From Nephromyces sp. MM_2019 (Eukaryota > Apicomplexa > Aconoidasida > Nephromycida): DNA of 64,000 nucleotides. Position numbers and translations under genes: made by a program. The stretch lies in contig JADHZB010001533.1 in the NCBI GenBank assembly GCA_015657535.1, positions 29,092-93,091 of the forward strand. Reading direction: 5' to 3'. Shown piece after piece: positions 35,663 through 47,149 of the stretch (the stretch's first letter is position 1; each line of letters opens with the position of its first letter). Under the pieces are notes generated by a model. The model did no database searches. It worked only from the letters and a program-made list of their open reading frames with translations, and was not told where the DNA came from.

Positions 35663-38600
35663 ATGATTCTTCATCTTTAGTTGCCCTCATCAGATTCTAC
35701 TTTGCAAAACATTCACCTTGTAGATATTCCTTAGTCTTCACTATACTTATCATGCTCCATATTTTCCACCTTTTCATCATATTCATCCAATCTTTCATTA
35801 TCTTCACTACTCTTATCCTCTATTTCATTTTACATCATATTCATTTTGTCTTTCATAATTACAAATTATGTCACGGCGAACATAATGAGAATCTATCGGT
35901 CTAAATTTGTATGATTTTCCAGGAAAATTCCAATCAATCCAACGGAAAAAACTCGTTGAATCCTCTTTTTTATCGAAAGCTAAAAAGTTTTAATATACTT
36001 AATATTAAGTTGCATATCCTCAAATTTGTTTACCAACAAAGAGGACGCCATTATTATAGCATACTTGGGGGGCAATCAACTTCATATCCTTGGCAGTAAA
36101 CTATGAAGCCTTATCCAATCACAACAAACTTATCTTAGAATCAGACTAAAAGGAGGTCACGTGCACGGCAGGGATTACGGGCAACACCATAGAGCAGCAG
36201 CGTTAATGGGAGCAAAGAATAAAGTGAAGCAGAAGGAAGAAAAAATCAACCAGAAGGAACTAAGGGCTAGTGGGTAGTCCGATCCTCGCAGGAGAAGCGA
36301 ACTAACGAAATATATATTCTTCTACTCGTTTTATAACTGAAGCAGCGAAGTGGAGAACTATATCTACCGAGTCACGAAGTACGTTGGGCGAGTTCTTTCT
36401 TTTGAGAGTGAGTATACAGACCTCTCCCCAGCAGCGTCCATGTAAAGTCACTCATTCATCACGTGATATGCGCTCGAACATAAACATACGAAAACACAAA
36501 AAAGAAATAAAGTTCGTAAGTATAATGCGTCTATGTCAAAAAATAAAGACACACACACATTTACTGACTGAAATACACACCGCACACACACACAGAAAGA
36601 CACGCTTGCCTACACAGAATCAAACAAAAACACAAAAGTAGACCCACATAAAGCGAAGCAATTACACACAAGTAGGCGTGCAGAAAATCGCACACGCGTA
36701 CTTCTACGATAAACCGCGCACACGCACCTCTACGCTAAACCGCACATAAGTACTTCTACGATAAACCGCACACAAGTACTTCTACCCAAAACCGCAACAC
36801 ACACAAGAGTACTCCTAAATGAAGTCACACGCAAATGTGCTCTCCTGCAACTTGTACATGAGAGGAGCCTGCGTACTTGCTCAGCAATAAAATGTAGCGC
36901 ATGCTACGTAGATGTGCAGTGAGCGGCATCAATCATCTTGGAAACGTCAAAGTATATGCACTGGGTTCCAGAGTTTTCAAATTCATCTTCAATACGTGCT
37001 GTCCCCTGCCTTTTGGTCATAAAAGATTGCGGAGTACTCGTCAAAGTGTGTGAACGTTTAAAATTGAGTGTTTTTGCCAACAAGGCTAAAGATATGAAGC
37101 AGAAACAACCCCTCGGTGAACCAGATATGTAACGCTAATCTAGCGATAGCCAGGGGAAACCTTAGATACGAGTGAATAGATGATTTTTGAATTAAATCTC
37201 CCCCCTGGTTGAGAGGTATATGCTGAGACTGGCCATATTAGTTTCAAAACCCGAAGGTGTACTGTGGAAATCCCCTCAAGACATCATTTTAAACTTGATG
37301 TATTTCTGGTCCATCAGTTTCGCGTCAGTGAGCAAGGGATAGTGTGACTTTTCTTAAATGTGAATGAAGTGAGGCGGCTTTTTCAATACTAAGATTAGCA
37401 TTCACTTCTGCCCTTAGATGAGGGTACTTCTCTGATAATAGATGTACCAAGTATGTGACTTAAAGCCTAGAATTATGGAGAGTTTTTTATTTTTTGGAGG
37501 GTATCCGCACATTGCAAGCAATTAAAGGTAGTCGAAATTAGATTGCTACAAAACCTAGATTTATCTAAAATACCACTCAGACCCATCATAATACCATTGC
37601 TACCCTGGGAATATGCTATGCATACTGATGCTGCCCACACTGTCGCAGTGCCATTACACAACCCATGTGTTAATTAATAGGAATAAAGTTTATAGACTTT
37701 GGGAGCTTAAAATATACTGATTCTAAATCCTTGTATGCATTCCTCATAAGGTCCAGAATTAGCAGGGGCGCCAGATAATCAGGCTGTCGAGTGCACTGAT
37801 TGTTTTTTTGCGTGCCATTTCCAGGATTTTTCGATATTCGCGCTCGATGGCAACCTCTGTAGGCACTTTCCTGCTTTGTCACAGATAATGGCTGAGTGGT
37901 ATGCTTGTGGGTCATCGAGAAAAGACTGACTAGAGCCGAATCTGATATCGAAAATTGCTCTTCCGAATGATCAGGAAGACTGACGGGTTATAAATCTCGT
38001 CTTAGCGGCTATGTCGTCACTCAGCTGTCTTATGATTCCCCGGTTCATGCTTAGACACATCTCAGAATGTTTGTATTTTTCCCTAGCTAAAAGCGCTTGG
38101 ATGACTTGAGGCTACAGATAAAAGGGCAATCAAACTCAGAGGTATAGCTTCCCCTCCTTGAAAAACAGTGTGAAACTCTTTGAAATACCTCAATAGTGCT
38201 TGTTTGAAAAGGTTTGCCTTTGGCTGCTGAGATATCAGCAGCACAAATGCTTATAATACGCTTTCTCAGGTAAAGCTCCAATCAAACGGATTGTTTATAC
38301 ACAGGCATACACATTCCATCTTTCCCGAGCATGCGGTACAATAGTTGTTACATCTCTTAGTTCCTGCCTCGCACCTCGCTATTCAAGGAATACCAGGCGG
38401 GCAAACTCGGCATCTTTATACAGGAAGCAGCAAGAGGCATGAGAGATAAGTAGTAGTAGCAAGATTGGGAGATGCAGATTTCGCAGGGAATAGGCAGTAG
38501 GAAGAAGCGCCGCAAAGGCGTGCTTTTTTTAAAGAAACTCAAAATTTAGGGAGATACTGACTCTCTTGCTTACGAGCCGGATTCATGCCAAATTAAAAGC

Positions 38601-40245
38601 CCTAAGCGCTTCAGTACGAGTTTCTAAATCAGCGTGGGTGCAACTAAAAAGGGATATAGATTTTCGTCGAGTATAGCAGCTCGTATTAACCTGTGAAGCA
38701 CAGTGCGGAGACTAAAACTAGGGGATTCTGTAGGTTGAGGAGAAATTGCTTATTCTCTGACCCTCTTGATGTTTGAACTCGGCTGTCTCTTGGTTTTTCA
38801 AGTTTTATGGTAAAAGTCAGAGAGCGTACCCCCAGCGCAAACTTGCTGGGTGCAATATTACTTTTTTGTCTGGGAAGAGAGAGTTTATTAGCTGTAATTT
38901 GTAGTTACTGCGATTATTCTTTTACTCTTGTTATCAATACTTATTTTTTAATGTTATTATTGTTTTGCTATTGGTAGTAGTATTAATATTTGTACTATTA
39001 CCCCTATTATTAGTCTTAAATACCGCTACTATTATGAGTCTTAAATACCGCTACTATTATTAGTGTTATTACTTATTATTGCTATCATGAGTATTACTAT
39101 TATCACTTGTAAATACTGACGATTTCTATTATTATTATTATGCCACCTGCCCGATCTCGTTTGCGCTTTATGTGATGCCTGTAGTCCATGGAAATATTGA
39201 GAATGCATCCAGTAATGAGTAAGTGCCACATCAAATACTGCAACTGAAGCCAGGATCAGGCATCACCTAGGAAGACGAAGGATTCGTTTTATGAGTAGTG
39301 ACCGCGTATTCATACTGTATGTATGCTTTAGACTGAAGCAATTTCAAGTATGGTAAAACCTACGGTGTGCTTGTGTGGTATGTTGAAGCTAATACCACGT
39401 TAGCAGAAAATTCAAGGGTGATGATTTAGAAAAAGGTTTTATGCTTTTAAGTTTCATGCTAAAGAGTTACCATCAGGGATTTTTTGTCTGTGAATGAGCT
39501 CAGGATTTCAGTCTCAGCGTATGGAGAAGCCACGAAATTTTTTAGTTCCTGTTTGAATATTTTCTACTCTTGCTGATATCAAGCTTATGCTCAGCTGTCT
39601 TCCATTTCATTTTGAAGTTAACCGCGATGCTTTTTTGCAATCTTCCATGCTTCTGTTTCGGCCCCTGGTCTTACGAAGGGCTCTAATAGCACTTGACCCG
39701 TTATTTCCCACTTGACTTGCGCATATCTACGGTGAAAAAACGATGTTAAACATAATATTTAGCCATAATTTTTCACTGTCAAAGAGGTATATACGCTAAA
39801 TATCTGCTTAAAATGAGTGTCACACGCCGAGTTGAAACATTTTTGATTGAAAAAAAGTGGGTATATTTTCAAAGATGGACGAGGCTTCACACTTTTCTTC
39901 ATTTGGGCTCGAAGTTTTAGATGTTCACAGACAGCGGACAGTCATAGCTCGCGCACACAGGCTGCAAGAACGGGTATCTCTCCATGCCCGGGGAAAAGCA
40001 TTTTTATACTATACGGATGGCTTATTTGTCGCCCATTGACGGGGGGAAGATGCCTATCATTTGACTGTTTCTACTCCCAAGCTTTAATTCATTGAGAAAG
40101 GGCACAGATTGTTCTTGCCTAAATGGTGGAGGCATATTATTTAATCGCGTGAGCATGCCCTTTTTCAAATTTCAGGCAAAAACCCTCATTCGTACCTTCA
40201 CATAACAACACCCGGCCACTGCGCTAACATTCGGCAAGTACGCAT
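35663..40245. other. intergenic region
   Basis: No supported gene in about 4.6 kb. It contains CA-rich sequence around 36545-36800 (separate entry), a TAT/ATT-rich patch at 38940-39130 with the phrase GTCTTAAATACCGCTACTAT duplicated in tandem, and a 55-codon plus-strand frame at 39875-40039 (MDEASHFSSFGLEVLDV...) just upstream of the Bin3 gene. That small frame might be an upstream exon or upstream ORF, but nothing supports it beyond its composition. Confidence 0.45.
36676..36800. repeat. imperfect tandem repeat, about 28-30 bases
   Basis: Four or so units of the form CGCACACAAGTACTTCTACGATAAACC with variations (GCACCTCTACGCTAAACC, GTACTTCTACCCAAAACC). It is embedded in a wider CA-rich stretch and has no open-frame significance. 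Confidence 0.75.
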
Positions 40246-42252
40246 ATGACGAATCAACAGACTATTGGGAATTACAGGGGGTATTACTATGGCTACAGAT
40301 ACAAGCCTCTCAGACCGCCTATCAAATCTGAGCCCGATCCTGAGGAAAACTCTCCAGTAGAGGATATAAGAAGTGGAGAAGAGGAAATCTATGCAAGAAG
40401 TGGAGGGAAAGCTGGAATACGGAGAAACACGGCACCAGCGGTTGGAGTTAATGGCAAGGTAGCAGATCCTAGGATATCAGCTCTAATGGCATATGATGAG
40501 CATATATTCGAAGGAAAGAAGATTTTAGATGTTGGTTGTAATGTCGGCTTACTCACATTTACAATGGCTGCCATGGGTGGCATGGACGTTCATGGAATAG
40601 ACATTGACCCAAAGCTGGTAAAAATAGCAAACAGAACGCTGCAATGTGTGAAAGATAGTGGTTTTATTACGATTGGAGAGCATGATCCTGCAGGGACAGG
40701 CCAGCAGGAGGGTAGCTGTGGAAGTGGTATTCAGCTAAATAACGATAACCGTAGCAGCAAGCTTTCTGACCTCGCAAACAACCACGATAATGTGTGTACA
40801 AATCATTCTGAAGATGGCAGCACAAGTTATGGAATAGATTGCTCAAATCAGCGTAAATTTCGCAGCGAAGTAGATTCTCAGCCTCGTAGTTTGTCGGCGC
40901 TATGGAAACTTCAGAAATCTTCCTGTTTCGCTGCTTCGCTTTCTCAAGGGCCCACGGAGTGCAGCTCAATAGCTCAGTATTCTGCTTTGAAAAAAAGGAA
41001 CCGTAAAACACTTACTTCTTCGTCATGTAACATAACCCCTACCGTATCCTTGTCGAACAGTGCTTCTTCCTCTTTGGGAGCAGAGGTCGCTCCAACCCAT
41101 CTTCAACCCCCTGCCAAGAATCAGGAACATCAAAGGCACCTTTTTCCACGTCAAGAGCTCTCAGATTGCACCCAAGGTTTAACTTGTGACTTGCAGCATT
41201 CAGAAGCACCCTTATTTCAAGAACTTGTAGCATCAACTTACTCCACGGTAAAGACAGTTAGACTTTTTCCAACAAATTCTGCTACAAAAACTGGAGATAC
41301 ATCACAAAGTTTCTCCGCTTCGTTAAATCAATACAGTGGTAAGGAAATCTCTCCTTTTCCGATGAGAAAATTTGTTCAGTATTTCCCGAAAGATGATGAA
41401 GTTCACAGATTATGGAAGGTTATACCCTCGAAGAAGGAGGCAGATATACTATACAGGGGAAAATGCTACGGAAAATCCGATTTTCTTGTCTCAAATTCCG
41501 CAGAGTCTACCCTAAACTTACAAGCTCAGCAGGCTAACCTAGATCCACATACGCAACAGAACACTTTTCAGGAAAACGCCGACCAGCAGGTCGTAGAACA
41601 GCATGAATATGAGCGTGATGGCTCCCAGAAGATCCCGCCAATTCAGTACCCGGGGCAGAATATCCCCCAGCAGTTGGTACTCCAAAAGGACACACATCAG
41701 CAGGTTACTTCCGAACTGCACAGCTCGAAACAAAATACCCAAGTGCAGTACATTTACGGGCTTGAACCTCCTCCACAAAAAAATGAATTCATACACGAGT
41801 ACCCGTACAATATCAGTTTCGCAGTGAAGGATTGCACAGATTCTAGCTTGTTCCTATCCTCCAGCTCACAAAGCTACCCTCTAGCAAGTAACGACAAGTA
41901 CAATATTATTGTAGCCTTTTCCATTACTAAATGGTTGCATATGAATGAGGGAGATGAAGGTATCAGGAACTTCTTTAGATTGGTCCATTCTCTGCTGGAA
42001 GATGGAGGCTTATTCATAGTAGAGCCTCAGTCTTGGCAATCGTATAGGAAGAAGAGGCGTATTATGCTGAAATACAGAGAAGCTATAAAAAGCATTCAGT
42101 TAAAGCCCGAGCACTTTGAGAGTTTCCTCAAGGAAGGGATGGGAGGTTTTGGTAGATTTGAGCTCCTTAGTGTGTTGAAATGTGATGAAAGTGCGGCTTT
42201 ACGCTATCAACGGCTCTTTGACCGACCCATATATATCTATAAGAAGTTTTAG
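40246..42252 (+). CDS. Bin3/MEPCE-type RNA 5'-phosphate methyltransferase with a ~400-residue insert
   Basis: Bin3-family enzymes use S-adenosylmethionine to methylate the gamma-phosphate at the 5' end of certain small nuclear RNAs; 7SK and U6 are known targets elsewhere. The 668-residue single exon starts with the hallmark NYRGYYYGYR (residues 9-18). The SAM site follows: ILDVGCNVGLLTFTMA at 93-108 and HGIDIDPKLVKIA at 116-128. The second half of the catalytic domain begins near residue 550 with YNIIVAFSITKWLHMNEGDE, GLFIVEPQSWQSY, IQLKPEHFESFL and a closing RPIYIYKKF. Between the halves lie about 400 residues, Ser- and Gln-rich, absent from animal homologues except for a much shorter loop. 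Motif order and residues look intact, so the enzyme is probably active. The ATG directly precedes the conserved N-terminus. Confidence 0.9.
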   Translation: MTNQQTIGNYRGYYYGYRYKPLRPPIKSEPDPEENSPVEDIRSGEEEIYARSGGKAGIRRNTAPAVGVNGKVADPRISALMAYDEHIFEGKKILDVGCNVGLLTFTMAAMGGMDVHGIDIDPKLVKIANRTLQCVKDSGFITIGEHDPAGTGQQEGSCGSGIQLNNDNRSSKLSDLANNHDNVCTNHSEDGSTSYGIDCSNQRKFRSEVDSQPRSLSALWKLQKSSCFAASLSQGPTECSSIAQYSALKKRNRKTLTSSSCNITPTVSLSNSASSSLGAEVAPTHLQPPAKNQEHQRHLFPRQELSDCTQGLTCDLQHSEAPLFQELVASTYSTVKTVRLFPTNSATKTGDTSQSFSASLNQYSGKEISPFPMRKFVQYFPKDDEVHRLWKVIPSKKEADILYRGKCYGKSDFLVSNSAESTLNLQAQQANLDPHTQQNTFQENADQQVVEQHEYERDGSQKIPPIQYPGQNIPQQLVLQKDTHQQVTSELHSSKQNTQVQYIYGLEPPPQKNEFIHEYPYNISFAVKDCTDSSLFLSSSSQSYPLASNDKYNIIVAFSITKWLHMNEGDEGIRNFFRLVHSLLEDGGLFIVEPQSWQSYRKKRRIMLKYREAIKSIQLKPEHFESFLKEGMGGFGRFELLSVLKCDESAALRYQRLFDRPIYIYKKF

Positions 42253-44164
42253 GAGTGTGCTTCCAATCGGTGAGAATACGACTGCTCCAAGCACCGCGGG
42301 GAAGAACATGACAACTAAGTGGAGTATCTTATCAAACTTCCGCCAAAGAACCTCCAGATCTAAGGTTGATTATCAATCGGTAAATCAAGACTTGGATTCT
42401 TTTTTTTCGATATTCATTGCTGCAGCTATAGCAATAAACCCTACAAGTTCAACGCATTCATTTCTAGTCGCAACGTGCAGCATCCATAAGGCTTTCTCTT
42501 GCGCCCGGAATATGCGTGTATACCAAAACAAAAAGCACTTCCTTCGACTAATTACCACACACATAGGGGGATGCACACATAGCCTTCCCCGGCGTAAAGC
42601 CGTACAGCCTCATTCGCATATAGATGCAAAGACACGCAGTTAAGCAAGCGACAGATACACAACAGCATAGATGCATGGAAAGCACAGAACCGTAGACACT
42701 GAGAAAAAGTTGAAAAATAACAGCGCAGTCACTCCTCCCATGTCCGATAAGCGCAAAAGTTGCATAAACCCTAGGTTGAAGAACGATAAATCCACGAAAT
42801 GGCCATGTGTCTTAGTACTTGTATTAGCACTGTGCGTGTGTGTTTATCTCTGTGTGTGTGTGCTTGCGTGTGTATCTCTGCGTGTATGTGTTTGGGTATC
42901 TTTCTACGTGTATATGTTTGCTTGTGTATCTGTGTGTGTGTATATTTATGCCCTGGAAAATATATTTCCAGGAAATCTGTTGATAATACCAAGAAGCACA
43001 ATGTATGTGTGGAACTTGACAACTCATAAGAACTGGAAATTTCTATAGAGTGATTTAAGACTGGATTATCTTCGAAAATATACTACCTGTAACAAGGAAT
43101 AAGGGGATGCCACTTGCGTTAGGGAGCATATTTTTAGGAAAAGGTACACGTCTAACTGCTTTTATAAATTTATACAAAACAGACTGAATTTTATGTCTTG
43201 AAACTGTGTGCGGGTTCACTTCGATTGGATGAAATCAAACCGGGTGAAAATGCGGGAGTTTTGTGGCTATGCGTGTGTGGCTCTAAGGAAAAGCCAGTTT
43301 GATGATGAAAGTCCATGTGCATACCGACGTTGATTTGCATATTTTCCTTTAGTTTATGACGCGAGTTGCTCTACAGTAGCGCTTTTTCTAGAAAATACGC
43401 CTAAGGGAGGCCATCTGACCGTAGCAAAATCGATGGAGCAATTTCTATGACTGCAAATACTCTCCGAGGCATAAGTAGGAGGTCTCCTTAGAACCTTTTA
43501 TTTCTATTTAAAATTTCCCTAGAGTGCATTCAGCAACAGTATCCCGTTTGTGCACATACCTTAGTTTACAATCTTTTTCTCCATCTCTAGATGTAGAGAA
43601 CTCACAGTAATAGTGTAACAAAAAAAAATACGGAAAAGCCCCTCCGGAGATATTCATGAATAGAATTCTGAATTTATAGAAGTCACGCACACGTTACAGA
43701 GTCATCGTACATATAAACACACGCACAGGCTGACCATTTATATGTATTTTACCCCAATATTACTATGCAGGCGATATAAACATGGCACAAGCACCCAATA
43801 CGCTTCATGCAGGCTATAATACTCACGTAGCACTTACTCAACGCACTTCACACACGGAATATATACACACGCTTAAATAAGACCAAAAATCCCCATCAAC
43901 ACCAATTCATGCAAAGGCTCACATTCTTTTCACGCGAGGTTCTAAAAAAGTTATTAAAATACCCCTTCATCTAGCCCTTATACAAGCCACTTACCTCATT
44001 TCAACCCACTTCTTCTTCCTCCCTTGTCTTGAAATTTCTAGTCCCTACGCTACAAAGCATCTCGTTACCAGACTTCCTAGTCTTTCAAACCTTTTTATTT
44101 AAATTAACTAGCTGTACCGGCATATATAGCGTCTGCCATCTCCCTACCATCATGGACCCCCCCC
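42253..44164. other. intergenic region with TG tract
   Basis: Convergent spacer between the Bin3 gene and the end of the sirtuin gene. A 154-codon plus-strand frame at 42182-42643 starts inside the Bin3 gene in another frame and has no protein-like features. A TG-rich tract occupies about 42832-42945. Nothing else supported. Confidence 0.5.
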
Positions 44165-47149
44165 CTACCCTTCTCGAGATGCTGAGCTTCCTGCATGCTC
44201 TAATAAACTCCAAAGATGATCTAGAGAGTTTTCAGACTCCCTCTTTTTCATCCACTCATCTCTTAAGCTCTCAAGTTCTTCCTTCCAACCTAGTAATTCA
44301 CACAATGTAGTTACTCCATAATCACACTCCCCAAAATAGCAGCCATCCCTGGTATTATCTGAGTTGAAGAAGGAGAAACCTCCGGAAAGATAGTCGTATG
44401 GGGATATATCAAAGTCTTCAATATAATCTGAGCGTTCAATAGATGAGGCTGAGTTATGGATACGCTGCGGAAGAGGGTTTGTGTGCGAATATTGGGAGTT
44501 TCAACTGTCTGCAGATGTGTGTATGTGTATCTATAATAGAATGAGGTAAACCAAACAACAAAAAAGCGGGGTCTAGGGCAGCAAAGCACAAGCAAACCAA
44601 TCAATAGGTGTACGTATGCAAACACCGCACGTGTGTGGAGAGAGTAACAAGCATACTGGTGCCATTGTAGGGAGTTAGCTCAGGGTGGTAAATGTGAGAA
44701 TGTAGGAGAGTGCATTGAAGGTTTTGAGCTAGTTAAACTTCGTAAATCGGTTTTTACGGGTGGCTTTGTATATGCGACACCCTTTAACAGCAGCTGAGAA
44801 ATTCCGATGGAAAACTCGACTATCTTGACTGAATGCATAATCTGTGATGTGTGTGCAATTTTCGCCACCATTATCCTTACTTAATTACATGTGATAGAAA
44901 CAAGCCCACGTTCCACGCAAAAAAACCAAGATAAGATAGAATAAATAGGAGAAAATGCATATTGCAAAACTAAACACAGAGCAAAACAAAGGGTTAGATG
45001 CCTGAAGAAAAAAGGACAACTAATATACAAGACTCTGTAAAACCCGATGCACACACTAGATTAATGCAAATCCACCCATACTAAATGCCCATAAAAGTCA
45101 ACGCACACCATTAGCGTGTGTTCTTAAGCCAAAAAAAAGAGCCCCCAATGCAGATTCGATATGAGAATATCCCCACATACACACACATGGATCCACCACG
45201 TGAATGAAACCATAGAAAAGCATATAACAAAAACTTCTTGAACACAGTTTTAACTTTATGTCACCAGCGAGACACGATTTACCCGAAAATTTCTACTCAA
45301 TTAATGCCCATTTGCTTTTTTTAAGCACCTATCCACCACTTCCAACCGATACTCCTACACACACACTCAAACGCACATAAATCCTCAAGAAATGCACCGC
45401 AAACTTACCAAAAAAATTATCCTGTTTCATCTCATTCCTTCCCTTGTTTCTTCGAAAAAATTCTGCTCTCATTTGACGGCGAGAGGGCGGAGCAATTCCG
45501 ACTGCTTCTTTGTTGATCAGTAGTCTCGGACAAGAACTGGAGCATCTGGTAATGAGCCCAGCAAACGGCATCACTTTTAGAGAAGTTCCCATCACAATGA
45601 GAAGATCAGACTGAGGTAAGTCGCCTATAGAAAGTTGATAATAACGTTCAGGTAGGTTTTCTCCAAAGAAAACAATTCCGGGCTTTATAAAACCCCCACA
45701 AGGCTTGTATACAATACGAGTATGATCAATCGAGCTGCCTTCCACCATCACCTCATTACCCTCTGTTTTGGGGCTTCGATTGTCGAAGGAAAAGTCTCGA
45801 AAAAGCCTGATTAGATCAGAGATAGGCTTAGCTTCATCCGGGCTCTTCTTATTTTCCAGTATTTCATCAAAAAGGGGGGGACTTATCTTCTTTTCTTCTT
45901 CTTTTTCTTTTTCTTTTCCTTCTTGTTTTTGTTGTTCTTTTTCCTCTTCTTTTTCCTCTTCTTTCGGTAATTTATTAACTTTGGTAGAAGTTGAAGCGGT
46001 TTTACTACTTCTTCGAGTATCCTGGAATGATTCACCAGCGACGTTCTTCTCAAAATCTGAGAGATCTTGGTTTTTCCCACTCTCCTGCTTTACATCTTCC
46101 TGTTTGCCAACTTTAAGAGAGTCATTCGGATGTTGTTCACTTCCTTCTTTCAGCAAATTCGATGGACATTTTTCTACTATTTTCCTCGTCATTCCAACCA
46201 GAATTTTCTCTTCACATGTAGGCACCTTACCAGCCAAAATTTCATCCCGGTATTTCTTCAGGGAATATGGTCTCAAACAGCTGATGCAGTAAGAACTAGT
46301 GAACGAACCATGAGCTTCGACTAGCCGACTTGGCGGTATACCGGCGATCAGCTCTAGATTATCAATATTTTGTGTGTAAACCCGCAAAAGCAGCCCCTTC
46401 TTATTCAGTAAAATGGGGAAAAAATGCGAAATTGATGGATTGTAACTTCCTGGAAGAAGTTCTCTTGCAATCGCAGCAAACGGACGTGGATCTTTCCTAA
46501 AGTATTGAATATTAAAGAGGGTCTCTGGTGTATTGGTACGGGCGAAGTCACGAAGAGCTAGCTGCAATCTCTGGCTCCTATTAAGCTGGTGGGAATGGGC
46601 ATTGGTAGAATGTAGAGATGCAGCGGCTTGATGAGGAGTTGAAGTATTGGAAGAGGGACTTTGGGAGGAGCAGGACGGAGGGTGCACGGTTGTGGATGAG
46701 GAGGGGTCGCTCCCCTCCGCTGATTTCTGACCTTTAGGCAGTGGAAATTGTGGTACTTCAGATAAGGGTGAGCCAGTAGATGAAGATACCTCTTCAGATG
46801 AAGGTGCTTCACGTGTTGAGGTGCTTGAATCGGCATTTTCAGGAGCAGTGACGAACTCTGGCAAAGAGGGAACGAGGTCGGCAGAATTTGCGTTAGCTGC
46901 AGCTTTTGCTTGATTGGATAACTTAATTTTATCATCTTCAAGTTCTCTTTCTTCTTCTTCTTTAGCCCTTGAGGCTATAATGCTATAAATTCCATCTTCA
47001 GAGCGAAAGTCAGGCAAACCAGCAGATACGGAGACACCTGCTCCGAACAACACTACCACTTTCTTAGCTAATCCGTCGCTTAGAAGCTTAGCTACCCATT
47101 CAAGAGAGTCATGATTTTTCCCCGTCAGGCTTTTCTTTGAATCCTTCAT
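44165..47149 (-). CDS. sirtuin, NAD-dependent protein deacylase, with two large inserts (two exons)
   Basis: Exons 47149-45409 and 44358-44165 join in phase (donor G|GTAAGT; acceptor CTTCAACTCAG) to give 644 residues. Catalytic landmarks are GAGVSVSAGLPDFRS (36-50), TQNID (259-263), catalytic His280 in VEAHGSF, the paired Cys288/Cys291, Cys312, and Cys484 in CGGFIKPGIVFFGENLP, then MGTSLKVMPFAGL (520-531) and LLINKEAVG. The second exon supplies the C-terminal end RDGCYFGECDYGVTTLCELL. Pattern is closest to class I (SIRT2/Hst2-like). Two inserts break the fold: about 120 Ser/Pro-rich residues (64-185) after the cofactor loop, and about 170 K/E-rich residues (313-483) between the third and fourth zinc cysteines. 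An in-frame TGA seven codons upstream supports the start. Substrate and location cannot be told. Confidence 0.92.

Noticed and set aside
36545..36800. CRISPR-like look of repeated CA blocks
   Set aside because: Units are adjacent and degenerate with no unique spacers, and the DNA is eukaryotic.
45768..46292. 174-codon plus-strand frame opposite the sirtuin
   Set aside because: Ser/Phe-rich mirror of the K/E-rich insert of the sirtuin on the other strand.
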